The notes: generated by a model from the letters alone, not told the origin. Positions 10,534-23,185 are shown, numbered from the stretch's first letter. The stretch: DNA of 64,000 nt from Lycium barbarum (GCF_019175385.1 NC_083339.1:27991637-28055636), one strand, 5' to 3'. Numbers and translations are program-made.

Positions 10534-13500
10534 AAAAAAAAAAAAAAAAAAAAAAACAAGCCCAGTATAATCTCACCATGTGGGGTCTGGGGAGGGTAGA
10601 GTGTACGCAGACCTAACCCCCACCTTGAAAGGTAGGGCGGCTGTTTCCGAAAGACCCTCGGCTCAAGAGAGGAGAACAATAGAGGAAAAACAAGACAAAA
10701 GGTCAGATAGGGCCAAGCATATCGAAAACAATATGAAAGCAAGGAATAACAAAAGCGAGAAAGTCATGGTAGAACAGTCCGGAAAGAAAGGAGCATTAAC
10801 TACTATAGATAAATAAGATAACCAAAGTACAATGGCCCAACAAATATAAGCAGCAGTCAAATGCAGAAATCAAATGACAATAAACAAATGAGCAAAACTA
10901 CAACTACTATGGTGAAAGGATTAGCCACCTAGCCTTCTATCCTAATCTGAGTCCTCCACAACCTTCTATCTAAGGTTATGTCCTCGGTGAGCTGAAACTG
11001 TGTCATATCCTGTCTAATCACCTCTCCCCAATACTTCTTCGGCCTCCCTTTGCCTCTCCTGAAACCGTCTGTAGCCAACCTCTCACACCTTCGCACTGGG
11101 GCATCTGTGTCTCTCCTCTTCACATGGCCAAACCATCTCATTTCGCTTCCCGCATCTTGTCCTCCACCGATGCCACTCCCACCTTGTCTCGGATATCTTC
11201 ATTCCTAATTCTATCCCTCCTAGTGTGCCCACACATCCACCGCAGCATTCGCATTTTCGCGACTTTTATCTTCTGAACGTGAAATTTCTTGACTGGCTAA
11301 CACTCCGCCCCGTACAATAAAGTCGGTCTAAGCACCACTTTGTAGAACTTGCCTTTAAGTTTTGGTGGCACTTTCTTATCACACAGCACTCCGGAGGCGA
11401 GCCTCCATTTCATCTACCCTGCACAATACGATGTGAAACATCGTCGTCGATATCCCCATCTCCCTGTATAATAGACCCAAGATACTTGAAACTTCCTTTC
11501 TTTTGAATGGCCTGGGTACCAAGCCTCACTTCCTCGTCAGCCTCACGCGGTAGGCCACTGAACCTGCACTCCAAGTATTCTGTCTTGGTCCTACTCAATT
11601 TAAATCCTTTTGACTCCAACGTCTGTCTCCAGCCCTCCAGCTTATCATTAACTCCATTGCGAGTCTCGTCAATCAGGACTATGTTATCCGCGAACAACAT
11701 ACACTAAGGCACCTCACCTTGTATTTGTCGTGTCAATTCATCCATCACTAGGGCGAATAGAAACGGGCTAAGAGCTGATCCCTGATGCAACCCATCATAA
11801 CAGGGAAGTGCTCCGAGTCTCCTCCTACCGTCCTTACCCTGGTCTTAGCTCCATCATACATGTCCTTTATCATTCTAATGTACACCACAGGTACACCTTT
11901 AGCCTCCATGCATCTCCATAGGACCTCTCTTGGCACTTTGTCGTAGGTCTTTTCTAGGTCAATGAATACCATGTGCAAGTCCCTCTTCCGCTCCCTATAC
12001 TGCTCCACCAATCTCCTTACAATATGAATGGCTTCTGTAGTCGAGCGCCCCGGCATGAATCCAAACTGGTTCTCTGAAATAGACACACCTCTCCTCACCC
12101 TCATTTCCACCACCCTTTCCCACACTTTCATAGTGTGACTTAGCAGCTTGATACCTCTATAGTTGTTACAGCTTTGAATGTCTCCCTTGTTCTTGTACAT
12201 GGGAATCATTGTACTCCACCTCCATTCTTCCGGCATCTTCGCTATCTTGAAAATGACATTAAACAACTCAGTCAGCCACTCCAAGCCTACCCTGCCTGCA
12301 TTCTTCCAAAATTCCCCAGGAATCTCGTCAGCTCCGGTCGCTCTTCCCCTGCGCATCCTACGAACAGCTCCCTTAACCTCCCCAACCTTTATACTCCTAC
12401 AATATTCAAAGTTGCGACGCCTATCTGAGTGCTCCAAGTCTCCCAACACAATGTCTCTTTCCCCTCCTTCGTTCAAGAGTTCATGAAAGTATGACTGCCA
12501 TCTCTGTCTAATGCGAGATTCCTGTACCAACACTTGGCCATCCTCGTCCTTGATGCACTTCACTTGATTCAAGTCGCGTGCCTTCCTCTCTCTCACCTTG
12601 GCGAGCTTAAATAGCTTCTTATCCCCACCTCTGTCCTCTAGTTCTGCATAAAGGCGTTCAAAGGCTGTCGTTTTAGCCGCCGAAACTGCTAACTTCGCCT
12701 CCTTTCTCGCCATCTTATACTTTTCCCTGTTCGTCCGCTTCTCTTCATCATCCTTGCTATCTACCAACTTCACATATGCCTGCTTCTTTGCTTCTACCTT
12801 CCCTTGGACTTCTCCATTCCACCACCAATCCCCTCGGTGCCCACCACGGCGGCCTCGTGAGACCCCCAATACCTCTCTAGCTGCTTCCCTAATGCAACTA
12901 GCCGTCCTATCCCATATACTGCTCGCATTCCCCATACTATCCCACACTCCCATAGCCATCAGCTTCTCCCCCATCTCTAGGGCACTAGACGGAGTCAAAC
13001 TTCCCCACCTAATCCTTGGTCGGTCATCCACGACCCTCTTCTTCTTCTTCCTTCTTATCTCCAAATCCATCACCAATAGCTTATGTTGGGTGGTAAGATT
13101 TTCACTCGGTATGACCTTGCAGTCCTTACAGAGGCCTTTATCATCTTTTCTAAGAAGCAGAAAGTCTATTTGCGTCGCAGCCACCGAGCTACGGATGGTT
13201 ACCAAGTGCTCCTCCTTCTTCGGAAAACTCGAGTTGGCTACAAATCCAAAAGCTTTTGTGAAATCTAGGAGTGAGACTCCTCCACCATTCCTGTCCCCGA
13301 AGCCAAATCCTCTATGCACCTCGTCATAACCCCTCGAAACAGACCCAATGTGCCCTTCTATGAATAACTTCTCAGTAGGCGGTATACTTACCACCACTTC
13401 GTCCAAGTCCTCCCAAAAGCGCCTTTTTACCTCATTGCCCAAACCCACTTGTGGCGCGTAGGCACTAATAATGTTCAAGGTGAACCCTCCAACGACTAAC

Positions 13501-14450
13501 TTAATCGCCATCATCCTGTCATTGATCCTCCTAACCTCTACCACCTGATCTCTAAGCTCACTATCTACTAAGATCCCTACCCCATTCCTATACCTCAACT
13601 TGCCCGAGAACCAAAGCTTGTACCCGTCCACCTCCTTAGCTTTAGGTCTTACCCATTTAGTCTCTTGGACGCAAGCTATATTAATCCTCCTCTTCTTAAG
13701 AATCTTAACTAATTCTATGGACTTTCTCGATAAAGTCCCAAAATTCCAAGACCCTACTCTCAACCTAGAAGCTCTCTCAACCCCCTTAGCCCCCCCAACC
13801 CTAGCCCCCGATCCAAACCGAGAACATGGCCCTAGTCTACCATCCCTCACCAAAGCCAGTAAAGCAAATATATGCTAGTGAAAGGTTAATTTAAGACAAA
13901 CGAAGGATCAATACTAAAGCACAAGTTAGCAATAGTCTATAAGCAGTGAAATAAGCGGAGCAGGCAAAATTTATATGGCTAAAGGACAGGAAATGGGCTA
14001 CTGGAGGTACCAACTCCAAGTAAATAAAACCTGTTCACCACCGAGAAATCTCTGTCCGCCGCCGGAAATGCTGTTCTCTGCCGGAAAATACTGTTCACCG
14101 ATCGGAATCACTGTTCACCGACCGAAATTACTGTTCACAGACTGGAATCACCGGAAAACTCGAGTACCTGTGCAGAAACTGCCCGGAAACCTACTGGTGG
14201 AGGATTTCCAGTCGCAGGGTAGAAGAGAGAGGAAAAGAGGAAAAAAAAACAAAAAAAGGAAGAAGGAAGAAAAAGAGAGAACAGAGGAGAGAGAGAGATC
14301 TGGCCGGCCGGTGGTCGTCGTCACCGGTCGCCGGTGGCCGTTTGGGGTGGCTTGGTTAGGGGGGTGGGTGGGGTGGGGGTTGAGGGAGGGGGGAGGAGCA
14401 AACTTACCATTGGTGATAGAGAGAGGAGAGAGGAGAGAGAAGAGTGATTA
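10534..14450 (-). mobile_element. Near full-length RTE-clade LINE
   Basis: Minus-strand non-LTR retrotransposon. The 3' end is at about 10556 with an oligo(A/T) tract 10534-10556 (a poly-T version of the (TTG)n tail seen in its relative at 4370-4747). The single protein has an APE endonuclease followed by reverse transcriptase with no RNase H or gag-like ORF, as in RTE. Upstream, 13860-14450 is leader: a ctgttcaccg-gaat unit repeats several times at 14030-14155 and is followed by a purine-rich run. The 5' limit is approximate; no target duplication could be read with confidence because both flanks are homopolymers. Confidence 0.8.
10926..13853 (-). pseudogene. LINE endonuclease/reverse transcriptase, broken
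   Basis: Encodes the LINE protein that nicks target DNA and copies the element RNA. From the N end: APE endonuclease ([25 protein letters not shown], a diverged GHIG, then TQHKLLVMD), an Arg/Lys-rich linker, and reverse transcriptase ([42 protein letters not shown]), followed by the catalytic box and the C-terminal [19 protein letters not shown] tail. Lesions seen: a 1-bp deletion near 11791, TAG near 11705 where TGG is expected, a frame break near 11410, and the catalytic box reading FADN instead of FADD. The endonuclease also reads FIEGHIGS where an FxGDxN-like motif is normal. The first 701 codons (from 13853) are otherwise open, so decay is recent, but this copy cannot move itself. Confidence 0.85.
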
Positions 14451-14513
14451 GTTTTCCACCAAAAAAAAAAAAAAAAAGATGAACCTTTTGCATAGTTATT
14501 TTCGAAATAACTA

Positions 14514-14730
14514 CTCCTTCGTTTCAATTTATGTGAACCTATTTTCTTATTAGTCCGTGTCAAAAAGAATGACCTCTTTCTATATTTAGAAACACTTTAC
14601 CTTTATGTAATGATTTATAGCCACACAAAATATATGTGACTAATTTAACATCACAAGTTTAAAAGTCTTCTATATTTTCTTAAACTTCGTGTCCAATCAA
14701 ATGAGTTCACATAAATTTTAGCGGAGGGAG
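14514..14730. mobile_element. Stowaway-type MITE
   Basis: Left end CTCCTTCGTTTCAATTTATG, right end its inverse (cataaattttagcggaggga), flanked by TA at 14512-14513 and 14731-14732. About 217 bp, non-coding. Confidence 0.85.
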
Positions 14731-16875
14731 TATGACCTAAATTCTGGTAGCCGACTTAAGCTCTGTAACCTGAAATTATATCCCAAAACTCGAAGCTAGC
14801 ACTTCGTGTCTGCTTGTGATCATTCGTGTATGGATACTGGGAGAGAGTGGTCGTTCGTTTTCGAGCAGCACCTAAAGTTCGTTTTTGGTAGAAAGTATAT
14901 CGAGGAATCACTCATCAAAAGGTAAATTATCTGATCCTTTTGTCGAATCGATTGAAACACATGGATCTTGTATAGGGATAAGCAATAAATTTTATATTCC
15001 GCTACTATTATGTAGTTAAGATTGCACAAATTCCCTTCAGGTTCAACATCTTCTATAGATATATAAAAAATAATTTTCACCATGTATAACGGTGTAACTT
15101 TTCGCCGAAAGAACCCCTAGGCTTTACCTAGCTCCACCTGTGTGGCTCCTACAAATTCTACATGCCCAATTTTCAGAAATGCAATCTTCTTGTTGCCTTT
15201 CAGCAACCCCTGCTATGACAACAATTCCTATATATATATATTGGCTGTTGTTCTGCTGTTTAACTAGTTATGTATACATTGCCATATCAACTTTCTGACA
15301 TTCTGGATTTTTGATTTCCTTTTCCTCTGTAAAAAAAACTTTTGGTTCTCGTGTTCATTCTTGGCTTGACATTACTTCGTAATACCAATGAATCTTCTTA
15401 CTCTGCTTGTATTCAGTATTGGAAGCATATGAAAAAGTTGTAATTTTGCAAACATTCATGTGAGTATTGCTTTCTTTTATGGAACTACAAGTGTAGCCAG
15501 TATCAAGACATAGCAGGTATAGAAAGACCACACACACACATAGTTATTTAGCTTTGCGTTCCTTGAGTATGCTTCTGTCCCAAACAAAGAAAAGGGTATA
15601 GTGCTCGTTTTGATAAGAGTTTTACATATTATCTGCTGGAAAGTTTTCAATGTCCCCCTTATGCAACTACGGGAATTTCTTCGAGTTCGTTACTATCTTT
15701 TCCTACAACTCACGGATTACCTTGAACTAGCCAAAAAGTTTTCTATTTGAATGGAATTCCACAGTTGCATAAGCTTTGGTATTATAGTTTGGGTTAATTG
15801 GGTAGGTCTCGATAGCTACAAAACCTTTGCTTTTGGTCCATACCACGAAAAAAGCAAAGATCGTGAGAATCTTGAATTTAACTCTGTCAAGAACCCCATC
15901 ATAATTCACCAGAATTATTGTGATTTTCGAGAGACTTGCATGGAAATGGTAATACAAGTTTAACATTGCATTAAAAACATAGTGAGCTGAATGAAATATT
16001 CAGAGATGAATGAACAATGTCTTACCTTTTTCATGAAGGTAACTGGAGTAAAAACCAGCAATTTATTTACCAGAACATATTTGGAAAGTCAAGCATGAAT
16101 ATTTGTCAATGTTGCAGCATAGTAGATGCATTTTTTTTTTCACTAGGAATTATTTTATTAGCAGTTTGGTTAGCAGACATTTTCAGGATCAGAAATCTTT
16201 CTTCTTTTCCCTGTGGCTGTTAGCCATCCGTCTTTTTTGACAAATTTAAAAGAGGAAAAAGAGACCTTTGGTCTTTGTCTTTCCATTTGTTTATTTGAGA
16301 GATTTTAGCAAAGTTGGATACTTTTAGGATGTGATAATGATCAATAATCTTCTCAATTTCTCTGTTAGAACCTCTCCTTTTGATAAAGTTAAAAAGAAAT
16401 GTGGGAGTTTTGCTTTTCTGTTTTTATTTGAGATATATGGGCTTCTGGAAATTCATTAACCATCATATTAAGAGTTCTGCCTCTTTATATATAATGGAAA
16501 ATTAGAGTGAAACAAGCCATACAACAAAGACATACACAAAAGAACAAGTGCAGCTAATCCTAAACAAATACACATTGATAGAATAGTCCTAACAAACTTC
16601 ATTAAATAAGACAAAATAAATCACAGCCAGAGAGAAACAAAAAGAGAGGTTGAAAAGGAAGTCCCTTTCAGCAAAGAAAATGAAAATAAAAGAAATTTGA
16701 TGGAAGCCGCTTAAGACTGGCTGAAATATTTTCTTTAGAAGAAATAAAAGAAAGACCTTTGCACTTTCTGTTTTTCACATTGAGAAATTACCAACTTGTG
16801 GCAATTCCTCCTTTATCATACTGAGATATATTCTGTGCAGAAACTCCCTCTTGCATTATATACATATTGAGGGAC
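14731..16875. other. Upstream region of the NLR pseudogene
   Basis: No complete gene. Bases 15236-15310 are repeated at 21345-21412 (ttctgctgtttaactag, tacattgcca-atcaa), and a polygalacturonase exon lies at 15859-15948. A tatata motif at 16486-16492 lies about 385 bp before the NLR start and could belong to its promoter, but this is a guess. Otherwise ordinary A+T-rich DNA. Confidence 0.5.
15859..15948 (+). pseudogene. Polygalacturonase (GH28) exon fragment, copy 1
   Basis: Translates to EFNSVKNPIIIHQNYC followed by a C-T-C-M-E-M end and a GT donor at 15949. VKNPIIIxQxYC is a hallmark of plant polygalacturonases (pectin backbone hydrolases secreted to the wall). No neighbouring exons were recognised. 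Similar exon at 21419-21526. Confidence 0.7.
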
Positions 16876-19601
16876 ATGGCTTATGCTGCTATTACTTGTC
16901 TTATGAGCATCATACAGCAATCTACTGGACTTAACCTGCAATCGTTCTATGGAGAGATTGAATCCTTGAGAGCTATTCTGGAGAAACCCTGCAGTTCCGT
17001 AACAGGCGATCTTGAGGCATTGACAAGCTTGGAAGCACAAGTTATAAAGTTAGCATATACGACAGAAGATATGGTTGACTCGGAATCGAGAAAAGCTTTC
17101 TTAGCAAAAAACCAAATTTCACGAAGAATAGCTATTTGGAAACTTCATTTTCTCTTGAAACGGGCAGTAGGACGCATTGATTCTACCATGAAGCAGCGGA
17201 TAGGAATGCTTAAGAGGTACACCAATAGCAAAGATCAGAAAGCACAAAATTTGACTCTTGCCAGTACCTCTCAACAAGCCTTGGACCCTGAGAATATGAT
17301 GGTTGGCCATGAAAATGAATTCGAGATGACGCGGGATCAACTTGCTAGAGGAGCAAGAGAAATAGAAGTTGTCTCAATTGTAGGCATGGGGGGCATCGGC
17401 AAGACAACTTTGGCTGCCAAGATTTACAGTGATTCACTCATTATGTCTCGCTTTGACATTCGTGCAAAAGCACTGTATCACAAGAGTATTGTGCCAGAAA
17501 TGTACTCCTAGGACTTCTTTCTTCTATAAGCGGAAAGACTGATGATTTTCATGAGCAGCAAGATGATGGAGAACTAGCAGACCAACTGCAGAAGCTTCTA
17601 AAAGGTAAGAGGTACTTGGTAGTCATTGATGACATATGGACTACAGGAGCTTGGGACAATATAAAATCATGTTTCCCAGACTGTAATTGTGGAAGTCGAA
17701 TACTCCTGACTACTCGGAATGTGGACGTGGCTGGATATGCTAGCTCAGGTAAGCCTCCTTATCACATGCGCCTCATGAATTTTGACGAAAGTTGGAATTT
17801 ACTGCACAGAAAGGTCTTTGAGAAAGAATGTTCTTCTCATGAATTTGAAAAAATTGGGAAACAAATTGCATCAAAATGCGGAGGATTACCTCTAGCGATT
17901 ACTGTGATTGCTGGACTTCTCTCCAAAAGCTGTAAAACATTGGATGAGTGGCAAAGTATTTCCAAGAATGTAAGTTTAGTGGTAAGCACAGATCTTGAAA
18001 CCCAATGCATGAGAGTGTTGGCTTTGAGTTACCATCACTTGCCTTCTCACCTAAAATTGTGCTTTCTATATTTTGCAATTTTCCCAGGGGATGAACTAAT
18101 TTTTGTAGATAAGCTTGTGGAGTTATGGGCTGTAGAGGGATTTTTGAGGGTAGACGAGATGAAAAGCATAGAAGAGGTGGCAGAAACATGTCTAAACGAA
18201 CCTATAGATAGAAGTTTAATTTCCATCCACAATTTAAGATTTGATGGAAAAATCAAGAGTTGTGGAATGCATGATGTGACACGTGAACTCTGCTTAAGCG
18301 AAGCTCGAAAAGTGAATTTTGTGAATGTTATTAGAAAAAAGAATTAACAAAATACATGTGCGCAATCCGTGCATTTTTCCTCTAATAGTCGATTTCGGAT
18401 CAGCATCCAATTGAACGTTCTTGACCGTATGATTGAGGAAACATTGACTAGGTATCCTAATAATGAGGTCCGTTCTATTATCTGGTTTAGAGGGCATTGG
18501 TTCATGCCAAAATTGTTGCATTTCAAGCTAGTAAGAGTACTAGATCTTTCTTCGATGAGCTTCTATGCTTTTCCCGGTGGGACAGTTGATTTAATTCACT
18601 TGAGGTACCTATCTTTGAGTCTTTATCCTGGCATGGAGCAGTATCTAGGTGAAGATGTTCCGTCACCAGTAGACATTCCTCGATCAATATCTAGCCTACC
18701 TTATCTGCAACATTTTATACTTAAGCTTCCACAATCCATGGTCTCGCAATATCCTTTGATATTACCGTCAGAAATTTTGACCATGCCGCAATTAAGGCAC
18801 CTCTGTTTGGACTGGAATTAGTTGCGGTATCATGAGCTTACAGAGAAAAGTTTGGTTCTTAAAAATTTGCAATGTCTGTATGGATGGAGTCCTTGGTATT
18901 GTACTGGTTCTGCCTTTAGACTATTTCCCAATTTAAAGAAGTTGCAAATACGTGGTGTCCGAGAAGACTTTCATAGTTGCAAGGTCCCCTATGATTTTCG
19001 CTACTTAGATGAGCTCGAGGAATTGGAATTTCATCTTAGTTATCCACTTGCTGCTTGCTTTCTAGAAAGCATTACACCTTCCGGTTCTACTCCACAAGAT
19101 TCTCTGAGGTTTCAGACGAAAATGCTAGTACCACCTCCTGCAGATGCTGTTCCACCTTTGGTCCTACCTCCTCCAGATGCTTTTCCACAAAACCTCACGA
19201 ATTTATCTTTTTTCGGGACTTCTTTGCCATGGAGGGATTTTAGCATTGTTGGTAAATTTCCCAAACTCGAGTCCCTTAAACTAACATGTAATGCCTTCGT
19301 AGGCGAGGAGTGGGAAGTAGTTAATCAAGGGTTTCCTAACTTGAAGTTCTTGGTCCTGGAAGATTTGGATTTTGAGTATTGGAGAGCCAGTAGTGATCAC
19401 TTTCCATCCCTTCAACGGCTACTTCTTGAAGGTTGCTGGTATTTGGATTCAATCCCTCAAGATTTTGCAGACATAACCACACTTAAGCTAATTGATATAC
19501 GTTACTGTGCACAATCTGTTGGGAATTCCGCCAGGCAAATTCAAGAGGACATGCAAGATAACTATGCAAGTTCTATTGAGGTCCATCTGTCAGGCTTGTA
19601 A
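16876..19601 (+). pseudogene. R1-type CC-NBS-LRR disease resistance gene, lightly broken
   Basis: Intracellular immune receptor of the late-blight R1 (R1A/R1B) group. Start ATG 16876 (MAYAAITCLM). Coiled-coil-type N-terminus about residues 1-150; P-loop GMGGIGKTTLA; kinase-2 LVVIDDIW; GSRILLTTRN; CGGLPLAI; ALSYHHLPSHLK; MHDVTREL; then leucine-rich repeats with a proline-rich loop (VPPPADAVPPLVLPPP) typical of this group, ending VHLSGL-TAA. The span of about 909 codons is the normal family length. Lesions: a 1-bp deletion at about 17469-17471 (the frame resumes at 17472), TAA at 18345-18347 and TAG at 18819-18821, both in the same frame as the downstream part. All NBS motifs are otherwise intact, so inactivation looks recent. 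Flanked on both sides by copies of a polygalacturonase exon, implying a local duplication. Confidence 0.92.
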
Positions 19602-21418
19602 GGTATCTTCTTCCTTCATTTACTTGTTGCTTGTATTTGAGCTTTCAAATTATATATGCTAGGTTTGTTTGGTCAAGAATATTTTCCTTGATTTAATCCA
19701 TTTTCAGTTTCTATCATTGAATTCTGTTTAAGACTTAGTTAGCTTTGTGATAATCATCAGATTGTAAGAGTGCCCACTAACATCGTCTGCTAATCAATGA
19801 CTCCAAATATACATATAAATAAAATGCTATTAGCTGTGATCATGATAATCACGATGTACCCACATTGGTTGGGGAACGGACTGGTGGTCCCCTTATATGG
19901 ACTTGAGCAAATCTTCCCTCATGAGCTAGTTAGGCGTCATCTTCACAGACACATATTTAACTGGAACGAAAAATAAAAATAGAAATGAACAAATACTACC
20001 AAATGAATAAAGGTTTCCCTTTTCGTTCTCTCTACACTGATGGTTTTTCCCTTATCCTTTTGCAGAGTTAAACTGTTTTCACTCTGATGACAGCAATCGC
20101 GGAAGATTTTTTTGGCATAATAGCCCAATACCTTTGAACTTGGCTCATTTTATTAGGTGTACACTTAGTCACTTACCTACTCTGATTAGGACGTGACTCA
20201 TTCTCTTCTCCCTGAAGTAGTATGATAGAAAGTGTGGAGGCTTGACTTATGAACCAAGATATACTGTTAGGATTGGAAAAGTCTTCTATTCATAACCGGA
20301 ACAGAATTACAATAGGAGGAGCAACTTTCACACTCAACTATTACAAAAAACCAATCCTAAACTGAATACCTATATCTCACTCAAGTGTTTTCCTTACTGT
20401 TTTTCTCTCTTGCTCTTGGTGATACTACAAATGATAGAAGGCTTCCCTATTTATAGGGATGAAATGAACCTATTGATGTCATTTGTGACTCAAGCAAGCA
20501 CTTGACAATTTGCCAAATACAAGGAAGATGTTTTCTTCCTTAAAACAAGAAATATGTTTTTTTCCTCAAAACAAGGGAAATGTTTTCTCCCTTGTTTTCT
20601 TCCTTAAAACGAGGGAGGTGTTTCCTTCCTCAAATTATGGGATGGACCCAACATATACGTGTTGGCGCAATTTAACCGTGTTAAGTCATTTATGATATGG
20701 CTACTTGGAGTGCGTTTGGTATGATATAAAACATATTTCATGGAAATGTTTTGCTGGAAACATGTATTGTAGAAAAATATAGCAGAAGAAAGGTAAATCG
20801 GAGAGACCTTCTGCTAGCCCAAGATCGTAACTAAGATCGGAAGATTCAACTAAAAAAGAGGAAGATATGAAAGGAGAATTTAGTTATGGAAGAAAAACTC
20901 TCTTGAATTGGTTTGAATGACTTACAATTGGGGTTAACTTGAGTTGATTACAAATGTTCAAGGCCACCCCTATTTATACTTGTCTAGGATGGTTCTAGAT
21001 AAAATTCTAGATACATCTACCAGAAAAATCTAGTAAACTTTATATTGTACCACTACTCTAGAATATTTAGACTTTTCTTTAATATAATTATCCAAGATAC
21101 TACACTAGACTATTCTAGATCTCTTACTAAATATGTAGAATTTTTTGTACCTCCAAAAAATCAACTTTATTTCTTCACATGTATTTCATGTTATATTTTT
21201 TCCCAGAAATTGTATTCCGATGTTTTATTGGTGAGTGGGAGACATTTTCCAGAAAAAATATACATTAAGAATTGATAATAATACTAGTAAACAAGAGAGA
21301 TTTTGATATAATTTTTTTACTCGTAAAGATTGATTGTAATATATTGTTTGTTCTTCTGCTGTTTAACTAGCTGTGTGTCTACATTGCCACATCAAGTTAC
21401 TGACTTTCTGGTTGGCAG
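19602..21418. other. Intergenic DNA with repeat fragments
   Basis: No gene. 19855-19945 resembles a dispersed repeat (ttggggaacggactggtggt). 20520-20640 has an internal repeat of ttccttaaaacaag-type units. 20712-21262 begins gagtgcgtttggtatgat and ends near acattttccagaaaa, which looks like a MITE split by another A+T-rich insertion. 21345-21412 copies 15236-15310. Confidence 0.4.
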
Positions 21419-21526
21419 ATGATAAGTAGAGATGTCATATTTGAGAATATTGAATTTAACTCTGTCAAGAACCCTATCATAATTAACCAGAATTGCTGTG
21501 ATGTTCGAGGGACTTGCATGGAAATG
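21419..21526 (+). pseudogene. Polygalacturonase (GH28) exon fragment, copy 2
   Basis: A 108-nt open exon with acceptor AG at 21417-21418 and donor GT at 21527: reads FENIEFNSVKNPIIINQN then C-C and ends TCMEM. Same exon as at 15859-15948 but with the first part preserved. No other exon of the gene is visible nearby, so it is an isolated duplicate. Confidence 0.75.
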
Positions 21527-22025
21527 GTATTATGATAATACAAGTTAACATTGGATTAGAGATACATATTGAGCTGAATCGATGATTCCCCAGTTAATCG
21601 ATGTTGCCGACGGAGGGTTAATTTTTACTTTGCTGATATGGGTTGAGAAGCCGGTGATGTTTAGAAAGAAGAGTTTTGATGGTGACCTTACCTTGCAAAC
21701 CTATGATGGAAAAAAGGAGGACAAGGTCACATTGGCTGGCACCAGGAAAGGATGAGACCTTTTGTCATGAGAATGGAAAAGAAATAGCAGATCTTTGCTC
21801 AACAGATATCTATGTAACCAATATAGTGGATAAAGGGGAGGGGGTAAGGCACGTGGCTAGCAACAGTGTTGATGGGAAATTTTTAATTAAAGTGATGAGG
21901 TCGGCCTATTTAATTTCAAACCTAATGAGGGCCCAAGCAATGTATATATACGTAGTTTTTCCTTTAAATAACCCTTCTGGTGCAAGCTCAATATCAAACT
22001 AACTCCTTAGCCTTTCATTAGGGAA

Positions 22026-22028
<3 letters not shown>
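21527..22028. other. Spacer with no recognised gene
   Basis: Contains a 108-codon open frame (21676-22002) without known motifs; judged chance. Bases 21941-21958 carry a tgtatatatacgtagtt word that recurs at 23105-23121. Confidence 0.4.

Positions 22029-22084
<56 letters not shown>
22029..22084. repeat. (TA)n microsatellite
   Basis: About 28 TA units, followed by cacacaca. Confidence 0.98.
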
Positions 22085-22094
<10 letters not shown>

Positions 22095-22099
22095 TGTTA

Positions 22100-23104
22100 A
22101 GGAGAAATATTGACGAAACGTGACGATAGTTTTCCTTATTTATAAAACATAATGATATATTACGAAACATGACAGATTTTCATATATTTTTCGTTTTTTT
22201 TATTTTTTTCTAGAATTTTTTTAAAAAAAATAATAATTTTTATATATTTTTTTATAAAAATTAAATTATTTTTTTTTGTTCAAAGGCTTAAAAAATTACC
22301 TCAATTTTTTGTGTATGAAATGTGTATATGTGAGCGGAATTTTTAATATAATTTTCATACACAAAATTGTGAGCGAAAACTTTAAGCCTTGAATATTGTA
22401 TGAAAGTTGTTACAATGTTGTTGTAGTTGTATTAATTTTCCAGAAACCTAATATGAACTTTACATACGAAAAATGTGAATGAAATTCTAAGTCTTGAACG
22501 AGATATACACATTTCATACCATTCTCATGCATAAAATTTTGAGCATAATGTTTAAGCCTTGATCGAGATATACACATTTCATACGTTCTTCATACATAAA
22601 ATTTGAGCGAACTTTTTAAGCCTTGAACAAGATATACACATTTCATACACAAAAGATTGAGCGATTATTTTAAGTTTTGAATATATCAAAATTATATACA
22701 ATGTTGTTGTAGTTGTATTAATTTTACAGAAATCTAACATGAACTTTATATACGAACATATGAGCAAGATTTTAAGACTTGAGCGAGATACAAATTTCAT
22801 ATTGTTTTCATACACATAATTTTGAGCGGATTTTTTAAGCCTTGAACGAGATATACACATTTCATACATTTTTCATACACTAAATTTTGAGCGAACTATT
22901 TAAGCCTTGAGCAAGATATACACATTTCATACAACTTTCATATATAAATTTTTGAGTGAAAAAAATATTTTAAAAAAATATTTAAAAATTAATTTTTAAA
23001 AAATAAAAAATTTAAAAAATAAAAAAAAATGTTTTATATAGGGTTTGTAATGTTATGTTTTGTAAATATAAAATTATCATCATGTTTCGTAAATATCTTT
23101 AAGA
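22100..23104. mobile_element. A+T-rich element with inverted ends and internal repeats
   Basis: The left flank region (acgaaacatgacag near 22161-22175; ttataaaacataatga near 22140) and the right region (near 23055-23095, read in reverse: acgaaacatgatgat, acaaaacataac) form imperfect inverted repeats. The copy of tgtatatatacgtagtt on each outer side (21942 and 23105) could be a flanking direct repeat. No transposase. Class uncertain. Confidence 0.45.
22411..22960. repeat. Higher-order minisatellite (~64-bp unit inside ~286-bp unit)
   Basis: The word gatatacacatttcat recurs at about 22502, 22567, 22630, 22850 and 22915, with a variant at 22787, i.e. every 63-65 bp. A second word, acaatgttgttgtagttg, occurs at 22411 and 22697, giving an outer period of about 286 bp. 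Confidence 0.8.
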
Positions 23105-23185
23105 TGTATATATACGTAGTTGACCCTTTATGTCAAAATAGCCCAAGACTTCCATTATTCCATCTGAGAAATTATAAAAACAAAG

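Noticed and set aside
12174..13329. Plus-strand frames of 84-191 codons
   Set aside because: Shadows of the minus-strand LINE protein.
20266..20700. Solo LTR starting tgttaggattgg
   Set aside because: No matching end or target duplication could be found.
21676..22002. 108-codon frame as a gene
   Set aside because: No domain, no splice context and no similarity to anything else in the window; likely chance.
22579..22869. 96-codon frame with repeated MCISRSRLKK-like units
   Set aside because: It is the translated minisatellite and not conserved coding.
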